The notes under the pieces were generated by a model that saw nothing but the letters and a program-made list of their open reading frames with translations, had not been told where the DNA came from and ran no database searches. The translations under genes were made by a program, and so were the position numbers. Below, piece by piece: positions 58,717 to 64,000 of a DNA stretch of 64,000 nucleotides (the stretch's first letter is position 1; every line of letters starts with the position of its first letter). This DNA comes from Paenibacillus ferrarius (GTDB taxonomy: Bacteria > Bacillota > Bacilli > Paenibacillales > NBRC-103111): assembly GCF_002027705.1 (NCBI RefSeq), contig NZ_MBTG01000007.1, forward strand, positions 116,432 to 180,431, in the 5' to 3' direction.

Positions 58717-59400
58717 TTATGTGCTAGAGAGATGATAATAATCAATGGAGATGGGATTCTGCGTGTCAGGCTGCATAAAAAGTTTAATCAGCGCTTCCTT
58801 CCTTTGAAAAACAACCCCATCCTCCGCTACAAAATCAGGCTCGCCAAGCAGTTGCTTGATATCAGCCAGCGTTAAGGAGATTTCTTGATCATTAATTTGA
58901 ATGCGGCCTGCCCGTGCCGGCACTTGCACAAAAGCAACAACATCTTCATAGAAGCCCACATTGACATCCGGATATTGATAAATGGTTTCTCCTATGAATT
59001 GAGGGTCCTCAACTTTGGTAAGCGGAGCCCCCTTTTTAGCTGTTACATCTGCTGTATTATCCTCCAATGAAATGCCTTCCAGACTAACCAAAGACGTCAG
59101 GATTGAGCTGCTGCTAACAGCCTGACTCAGATTAGAGGCAGTCCCGGCATCCTCTTGCGCAGCAAGCTTAGGAGGCGAGACGGGCAGGGAGGAATCGTCT
59201 GATCCCTCCGGCAGCATGCTGATCACCGCTGGCGAGAGGACAACTTCAGGTTCACCGATGCGCCCTGAGCTTGTCCCTTTTAGCACCAGCAAAATCAGTG
59301 TCACCACCAAAGCGAACAAGGCTAGTCTATAAAAGCGGCGTTGATAGCCTGTTACGTGTGTAAGCATCTGGGCTTCTTTCTCACGCATCAATACGTTCAT
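58717..59400 (-). CDS. Hypothetical single-pass membrane protein
   Basis: 227 residues. A basic N-terminus is followed by a membrane helix near 25-41 (LALFALVVTLILLVL), a Ser/Pro-rich linker and a C-terminal domain with YPDVNVGFYEDVVAFVQVPA and LTLADIKQLLGEPDFVAEDG. This last part resembles lipoprotein-type domains that compare two conformers, but I cannot name it. It is 29 bp after glgD, so it is the last gene of the glycogen operon. AGGGAGG precedes the start. Confidence 0.75.
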   Translation of the reverse strand: MNVLMREKEAQMLTHVTGYQRRFYRLALFALVVTLILLVLKGTSSGRIGEPEVVLSPAVISMLPEGSDDSSLPVSPPKLAAQEDAGTASNLSQAVSSSSILTSLVSLEGISLEDNTADVTAKKGAPLTKVEDPQFIGETIYQYPDVNVGFYEDVVAFVQVPARAGRIQINDQEISLTLADIKQLLGEPDFVAEDGVVFQRKEALIKLFMQPDTQNPISIDYYHLSST

Positions 59401-59429
59401 ATCCGATCCTCCCTACTCTCGCCTCTGGA

Positions 59430-60581
59430 TTAAAGTATTCCGCTTTTCTCCGCTACGAAGGGATGTGCATACTGTCCGCATAAGACTGCCCCTCGCTCCA
59501 CAATGACCTGCTTGTCCAAAATGACCCGGTCCAAATACGCGCTGGCTTCGATCGTGCAGTCGTGCATAATCACGCTATTTTTGACACTGGCACCGCTGCT
59601 GATCGTCACCCCGGGGAACAGGATGCTGTTCTCCACATACCCTTCAATTCGGCAGCCTGGCGCAACGAAGGAATTACGGACCAATGCTTGCTGATGGCAA
59701 GCGATTTGCGGTTCTTCCTCTTTCCGCGTGTAGACAGATTCCTGATTAATCATGAACTGCTTCCACCCCTGAGGCTGCAGCAGATGCATACTATGCGCGT
59801 AATAACTATCCACAGAGTCCATGATCGCGATATAGCCATGATTGGCATAGCCCTGCACATAAATATCATCCAAATGAGCCCAAATCACATTTTTCAAATA
59901 AATTTCCGTGCCGCTCTTCATACTCTTCTCGATAAGATCAATCAATAAGCTGCGCCCAATCACCATCGTATCCAGGTCAATATTCTGCAGCGTTAAACTT
60001 GGCAATGCATGATAGGTGGGCACAGCCCGGATGACACGGCCATGGTCATTCATTTCCAGATTGTACGCATGACCAATATGCGCGTGGCGGTCGATCTCCG
60101 TTAAGTTTTTGTAGAGAACCGTAATTTCCGCTCCGCTGCTGAGATGATAATCAACCATATTTTCAAAATTAGAACGGTAAATCACACTGCTCGGAGCCAG
60201 CAAAATATACGTTTCCGTACAGGATTTCAAATAATCCAAATGACTGTACAGATGGAGGAGATCACCATGTTCAAGCGTGCGCAGCCGATCCGCGTCATCA
60301 ATCCGCAAGGAGACAGGCGGGAGAATGGACACTCCCCCTTCCTGCGACGCATCCAGTCCCCAATCCTGCCCATCGCCAACATGCTCAAGCAAAGATTCTG
60401 CCTTGGAATTCGCCAACACGACGACCTTCTGAATGCCCGAATTGCTCATATTGGAAAGTGCGAAGTCAACGAGCCTATACTTCCCTGCAAAAGGTACAGC
60501 AGCCACACAGCGATTACGTGTAAGCGTCGACAAATCATCCTGTTCATCCATAAGATTGATCATACCGAGAACATTTTTCAT
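59430..60581 (-). CDS. glgD: Glucose-1-phosphate adenylyltransferase subunit GlgD
   Basis: 383 residues. Nucleotidyltransferase fold plus C-terminal left-handed beta helix. It lacks the catalytic GGxGTRL signature of GlgC (the start reads MINLMDEQDDLSTLTRNR) but keeps FAGKYRLVDFALSNMSNSGI. It acts as the non-catalytic partner of GlgC in Bacillota. GGAGGAG is 8 bases before the start. Confidence 0.95.
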   Translation of the reverse strand: MKNVLGMINLMDEQDDLSTLTRNRCVAAVPFAGKYRLVDFALSNMSNSGIQKVVVLANSKAESLLEHVGDGQDWGLDASQEGGVSILPPVSLRIDDADRLRTLEHGDLLHLYSHLDYLKSCTETYILLAPSSVIYRSNFENMVDYHLSSGAEITVLYKNLTEIDRHAHIGHAYNLEMNDHGRVIRAVPTYHALPSLTLQNIDLDTMVIGRSLLIDLIEKSMKSGTEIYLKNVIWAHLDDIYVQGYANHGYIAIMDSVDSYYAHSMHLLQPQGWKQFMINQESVYTRKEEEPQIACHQQALVRNSFVAPGCRIEGYVENSILFPGVTISSGASVKNSVIMHDCTIEASAYLDRVILDKQVIVERGAVLCGQYAHPFVAEKSGIL

Positions 60582-60597
60582 GATTTACTCCTCCTAA

Positions 60598-60698
60598 GAG
60601 ATTTGCTTTAGCAAATCTAGCTTCGTAAGCATAATCTTGAGATTTGCTTTAGCAAATCTGGCTTCGTAAGCATTATCTTGAGATTTGCTTTAGACGCC
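60598..60698. repeat. 41-bp direct repeats between glgC and glgD
   Basis: Two full units (60598 and 60639) and one half unit (60680). Each begins with the dyad AGATTTGCTTTAGCAAATCT followed by TTCGTAAGCATAATCTT-like sequence. They fill almost the whole gap up to the glgC stop codon. Confidence 0.9.
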
Positions 60699-61883
60699 TT
60701 ATCCGAAATTCACCCTTGTACCCGTCAGTTTCGCTGGAATCGAAGCAGGGTAGTGACGTCCAATAATCGCTTTCTCTCCAATGACGGTCAGCTCCGAGCC
60801 ACCTGGTTTGCCAACAATGGCCCCATCTTTGATAATCGTACCTTCGCCGACAATCGCATTCAGGACTAGGGCATTTTTGCCGATCTGAACACCCGGCATA
60901 ATTACGCTGTTCAAGACCCTGCTGTTCTCTCCCACTCTCACACCATCAAAAAGCACGGAATGGCTCACACTGCCATAAATAGAAGTGCCCTCGCCAACAA
61001 CTGCGTTATTTACCCTAGCGCTGAGCGATACATGACTCTTGGCGTCACCACGTTCCTTGGTGAACACCGGCCAATTCTCATGATCCAACTGCAGCCTTGG
61101 CGTATAGCCAAGCAGATCCATATGAGACTCCCAGAGACTCTCGATCGTACCGACATCCTTCCAATAGCCTTCAAAAGGATACGCAGATATATAAGCACCC
61201 GCATCCAGCAGCGCAGGGATAATATCTTTGCCAAAATCATGCGTAGAGGATTCATCCATCGCATCAATCTCCAAGGAAGAGCGAAGCACTTCCCAGTTGA
61301 AAATATAAATCCCCATGGATGCTAGATTGCTCGTCGGTTTAACCGGTTTCTCGGCAAAACCGGTAACTCGGTGAGCATCGTCCGTGCTCATAATCCCGAA
61401 GCGGCTCGCTTCCTCCCATTTCACGGGAATAACAGAAAGAGTGGCATCGGCGCCAGAGGCTTTGTGATGCGCCAGCATCTTTTGATAGTCCATGTTATAA
61501 ATGTGGTCACCGGAAATAACCAATACATAGCTTGGATTATGAGCCCGCAGATAGGATAGATTTTGATAGATGGCATCTGCTGTACCGGAATATGCGTTAG
61601 GCGCGCCAACCTGTCTTTCCAGAATAGAAATGCCGCCGGACTCACTCTCCATCCCCCAAGCTTCCCCATTGCCGATATGGGCATGCAAAACAGCTGGCTT
61701 ATACTGCGTGAGCACGCCAACCGTATCAATGCCGGAATTGCGGCAATTGCTCAACGTAAAATCGATAATTCTATATTTTCCGCCAAAATGAACGGCTGGT
61801 TTTGCTATATTTTTCGTTAATGGGCTAAGCCTAGTCCCCTCACCGCCAGCTAAAAGCATTGCTACACATTCTTGTTTGTTCAT
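60699..61883 (-). CDS. glgC: Glucose-1-phosphate adenylyltransferase GlgC
   Basis: 394 residues. It makes ADP-glucose for glycogen synthesis. Motifs are [14 protein letters not shown] (nucleotide binding), [29 protein letters not shown] and the C-terminal beta-helix hexads ([13 protein letters not shown]). It begins 7 bp after the glgB stop, within one operon. Confidence 0.96.
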   Translation of the reverse strand: MNKQECVAMLLAGGEGTRLSPLTKNIAKPAVHFGGKYRIIDFTLSNCRNSGIDTVGVLTQYKPAVLHAHIGNGEAWGMESESGGISILERQVGAPNAYSGTADAIYQNLSYLRAHNPSYVLVISGDHIYNMDYQKMLAHHKASGADATLSVIPVKWEEASRFGIMSTDDAHRVTGFAEKPVKPTSNLASMGIYIFNWEVLRSSLEIDAMDESSTHDFGKDIIPALLDAGAYISAYPFEGYWKDVGTIESLWESHMDLLGYTPRLQLDHENWPVFTKERGDAKSHVSLSARVNNAVVGEGTSIYGSVSHSVLFDGVRVGENSRVLNSVIMPGVQIGKNALVLNAIVGEGTIIKDGAIVGKPGGSELTVIGEKAIIGRHYPASIPAKLTGTRVNFG

Positions 61884-61890
61884 GACATCC

Positions 61891-63792
61891 TCATCCTTCC
61901 GAAGGGGTATATTTGAAGATCACAGCTGCAAGTGGTGGTATATGAATCGTTATGCTATAAGGGCGATCCTGACAGGCGAATTCCTCTGCCATTAAATGAC
62001 TTTCGTTCCCTACACCCGATCCGCCGAATTCCGGCTTATCGCTGTTAAACACTTCCTGATAAGTGCCCTGCTTCATGACCCCTAAGCGATAGTTTTCATG
62101 AGTCTCTGTCTTAAAATTGCAAACAATCACGAGATGCTCATCCGTCTTTTCCGCTTTGCGAATGAACATGACCAGACCATCACTTCGGTCCTCGGCGCCA
62201 ATGGCTTCGAAGCCGCTTGGGTCATAGTCGAGTTCCCATAACGCTTTCTCTGCTTTATAGAAATGATTCATCATCTTCACGAAGGCCTCAAATTGCTGAT
62301 GTTCCTCGAACTCCAGCAGATTCCATTCGAGAGCACTTTCCGAATTCCAATCGTCCATCTGGCCGAATTCATTGCCCATGAATAACAGCTTTTTGCCGGG
62401 ATGCCCGATCATATAGCTATACAACACACGCAGATTCGCGAAACGCTGCCAGTTATCATCACCAGACATTTTACCCAGAAGCGATTTGGATGAATGAACC
62501 ACTTCATCATGCGCATAAGGCAGAATATAATTCTCCTCCCAAGCGTTCAGCAGGGAATTCGTTAATTGATCCTCCGCTTCGCCGCGCTCCTCTTGCGTTT
62601 TCTTCATATATTCCAAGGTGTTCCACGTATAGCCTAAGTTCCATTTATAATTAAACCCGAGTCCGCCATGATCAACCGACGTCGTTACGCCAGGATATGA
62701 GCTCGAATCCTCCGCCATCATCAGCGCATTTGGGTACCTGGAGAACACAACCGCATTCAGCTTCTGCAGAAAAGCGATGCCTTCCAGATTCTCGTCGCCT
62801 CCGAATTCGTTCGTAATACGATCCCCACCTTCTCTGTCGAAATTAAGCGTCAATATGCTATAAACGGCATCCACTCTTAATCCGTCAATATGATACACGT
62901 CCATCCAGAACAGCGCGTTGGAGATTAAGAAGCTCAGCACCTCCGGCTTCCCATAATCGAAGATTTGGGTCCCCCAGGTCGGGTTTTCTCCCTTCCGGCT
63001 GTCTGCATATTCATAAAGCGGCGTCCCATCGAAGCGAGTCAAACCATGAGCATCTTTGCAGTAATGCGCCGGCACCCAGTCCATAATGACGCCAATCCCC
63101 TTCTGATGGCAGCGATCAACGAAGACCATGAAGTCCTTCGGCGATCCAAATCGGCTCGTCACCGAGAAATAGCTTGTCACCTGATAGCCCCAAGAAGCAT
63201 CCAACGGGTGCTCCTCTAATGGCATCAACTCGATGTGGGTATAACCACGCTCCAGCACATAGTCAACCAGCTCATCAGCCAATTCCAAGTACGTGTAGAA
63301 ACCTCCGTCTTCCTTGCGCTTCCAGCTGCCCAGATGCACCTCATAGATCAAAAGAGGCTGCTGCAGAAATTGATTCGAGGTTTTCGTAGCCAGCCATTCC
63401 TCATCCTGCCATTCGTAACCTTCCAAAGAAGTTACAATGGATGCCGTTCCAGGACGAAGCTCCGTGTGAAAAGCGTACGGATCTGATTTCAGATAACACT
63501 CGTCATCCAAGGTGATGATCTCGTATTTATACAGCGTACCTTCCTCCAGCTTCGGAATGAAAAGCGTCCATACACCGTCTGACATCGACATCTTATGATT
63601 GCTGCCATCCCAGCCATTGAAGCTGCCCGATACATTCACTTGTTTCGCATTTGGTGCCCAAACGGCGAAGTTGATCCCCCTCATGCCTTGCCGTTCTTCC
63701 ATGTGGGAACCCAGAAATTGATAGCTTTGATACTGTGTGCCCTCATACAATAAATAGGTAGCGTCTGAATCCGGTGCAGATGCCATCGTCAT
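61891..63792 (-). CDS. glgB: 1,4-alpha-glucan branching enzyme GlgB
   Basis: About 633 residues. CBM48 (~20-115) precedes the GH13 barrel, with [21 protein letters not shown] (nucleophile Asp) and [12 protein letters not shown] (acid/base Glu), and an all-beta C-terminal domain. It forms alpha-1,6 branches in glycogen. Of several start codons, ATG 63792 lies 7 bases after GGAGG. No glgA or glgP gene is seen in the window; they may lie further left in trans. Confidence 0.95.
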   Translation of the reverse strand: MTMASAPDSDATYLLYEGTQYQSYQFLGSHMEERQGMRGINFAVWAPNAKQVNVSGSFNGWDGSNHKMSMSDGVWTLFIPKLEEGTLYKYEIITLDDECYLKSDPYAFHTELRPGTASIVTSLEGYEWQDEEWLATKTSNQFLQQPLLIYEVHLGSWKRKEDGGFYTYLELADELVDYVLERGYTHIELMPLEEHPLDASWGYQVTSYFSVTSRFGSPKDFMVFVDRCHQKGIGVIMDWVPAHYCKDAHGLTRFDGTPLYEYADSRKGENPTWGTQIFDYGKPEVLSFLISNALFWMDVYHIDGLRVDAVYSILTLNFDREGGDRITNEFGGDENLEGIAFLQKLNAVVFSRYPNALMMAEDSSSYPGVTTSVDHGGLGFNYKWNLGYTWNTLEYMKKTQEERGEAEDQLTNSLLNAWEENYILPYAHDEVVHSSKSLLGKMSGDDNWQRFANLRVLYSYMIGHPGKKLLFMGNEFGQMDDWNSESALEWNLLEFEEHQQFEAFVKMMNHFYKAEKALWELDYDPSGFEAIGAEDRSDGLVMFIRKAEKTDEHLVIVCNFKTETHENYRLGVMKQGTYQEVFNSDKPEFGGSGVGNESHLMAEEFACQDRPYSITIHIPPLAAVIFKYTPSEG

Positions 63793-63830
63793 CCCATTTC
63801 CTCCCATCCTGATTGGATTGATATTCCTTA

Positions 63831-63856
63831 TTACACCTCTTTGTGCCTATTGAAAC
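63831..63856 (-). promoter_or_regulatory. Possible SigB-type promoter of the glycogen operon
   Basis: Minus-strand GTTTCA (63851-63856), 14 bp, GTGTAA (63831-63836), one base from the GGGTAA seen at the other SigB sites. Confidence 0.5.
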
Positions 63857-63860
63857 AAAA

Positions 63861-63902
63861 AACGCACAAGTTTTATTCCCATTTGGGATAAACTTGTGCG
63901 TT
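63861..63902 (-). terminator. Terminator of the gene at the right edge
   Basis: AACGCACAAGTTT pairs perfectly with AAACTTGTGCGTT and is followed on the minus strand by TTTTTTG. Confidence 0.85.
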
Positions 63903-63931
63903 CTCATATGTGATAAATAATAAGGCCCGTA

Positions 63932-64000
63932 TTACTCTGCTGTAATCAAAACCAAGCACATATCATCTGGGGGTGAGCCGCTTTTGGCATATGGATAAAT
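63932..64000 (-). CDS. C-terminal end of a probable PP2C-type (SpoIIE/RsbU-like) phosphatase, partial
   Basis: Only 22 codons lie in the window, ending SPPDDMCLVLITAE and TAA (63932-63934). The DDM.LV-hydrophobic tail is the last metal-binding motif of PPM/SpoIIE-type phosphatases (DDxTLVVxK). Beside the RsbV/RsbW genes it could be the phosphatase that reactivates RsbV. The sequence is too short to be sure. Confidence 0.4.
   Translation of the reverse strand: MYPYAKSGSPPDDMCLVLITAE

Overview
The window looks like a chromosomal segment of an endospore-forming member of the Paenibacillaceae (Bacillota), probably a Paenibacillus. The evidence is the gerP spore-germination cluster, SLH-domain surface proteins, RsbV/RsbW/SigB stress genes, a YuaF/flotillin pair, many OmpR-type regulators, AAGGAGG-type ribosome binding sites and low-to-middling GC with GC-rich patches. 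No rRNA, tRNA, CRISPR array or prophage was seen.

Layout. 1-500: hairpin-bearing tandem repeat. 0.5-8.3 kb: two-component pair, ApbE-like protein, glycosidase-like protein, an orphan response regulator, a small possibly frameshifted gene and a BaiN/YtfP-type flavoprotein. Three promoters here carry 11-bp-phased TTCAGC-like repeats, and a DnaA-box cluster lies at 3.9-4.0 kb. 8.3-17.4 kb: cystine-type symporter, long noncoding repeat region (9.7-11.5 kb), inositol-phosphatase-type enzyme, DRE-TIM aldolase-like enzyme, a second two-component pair and an NlpC/P60 hydrolase. 17.5-21.8 kb: Hsp20-like gene divergent from gerP, then a GH18-SLH protein. 21.9-29.3 kb: GGDEF protein, regulators, DUF554, thiN, a LuxR-type HTH protein, an IS remnant, PilZ, fRMsr, an araD remnant and an SLH protein. 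29.6-33.5 kb: siderophore-uptake locus (AraC regulator, binding protein, two permeases) with a Fur box. 33.5-34.6 kb: repeats. 35-44.3 kb: membrane protein, decayed chemoreceptor, ECF sigma/anti-sigma pair, DinB protein, HD-GYP protein and flotillin/NfeD. 44.5-49 kb: two paralogous copper-amine-oxidase-N-domain lipoproteins and cold-shock genes. 49-58.6 kb: general stress region with a complete-looking SigB module. 58.7-64 kb: glycogen operon glgBCD and, at the edge, the last codons of a probable PP2C-type phosphatase.

How it works together. The 49-64 kb part reads as one SigB regulon neighbourhood. It has DUF948-rsbV-rsbW-sigB-ppk2, then a CHASE3-HAMP-GAF-kinase-receiver protein overlapping a CheR-type methyltransferase, which matches the RsbK/RsbM arrangement known from Bacillus cereus. 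A second rsbV-rsbW pair has no sigma gene. SigB-type promoters (GTTTCA, 14 bp, GGGTAT-like) sit before the sigB operon, dps and the DUF1328-YflT operon, and a weaker one sits before glgB.

Most unusual structure. Three intergenic loci (4130-4306, 10967-11142, 40302-40478) carry a 176-177 bp element. Each has four ~18-20 bp units, two forward then two reversed, at spacings of 51/57/50-51 bp, with diverged filler between them. A fourth locus (33539-33717) has a different unit (CCTGCGATTATGCAGG) in the same two-forward, two-reversed layout at 51/61/51 bp. I do not recognise this class of element.
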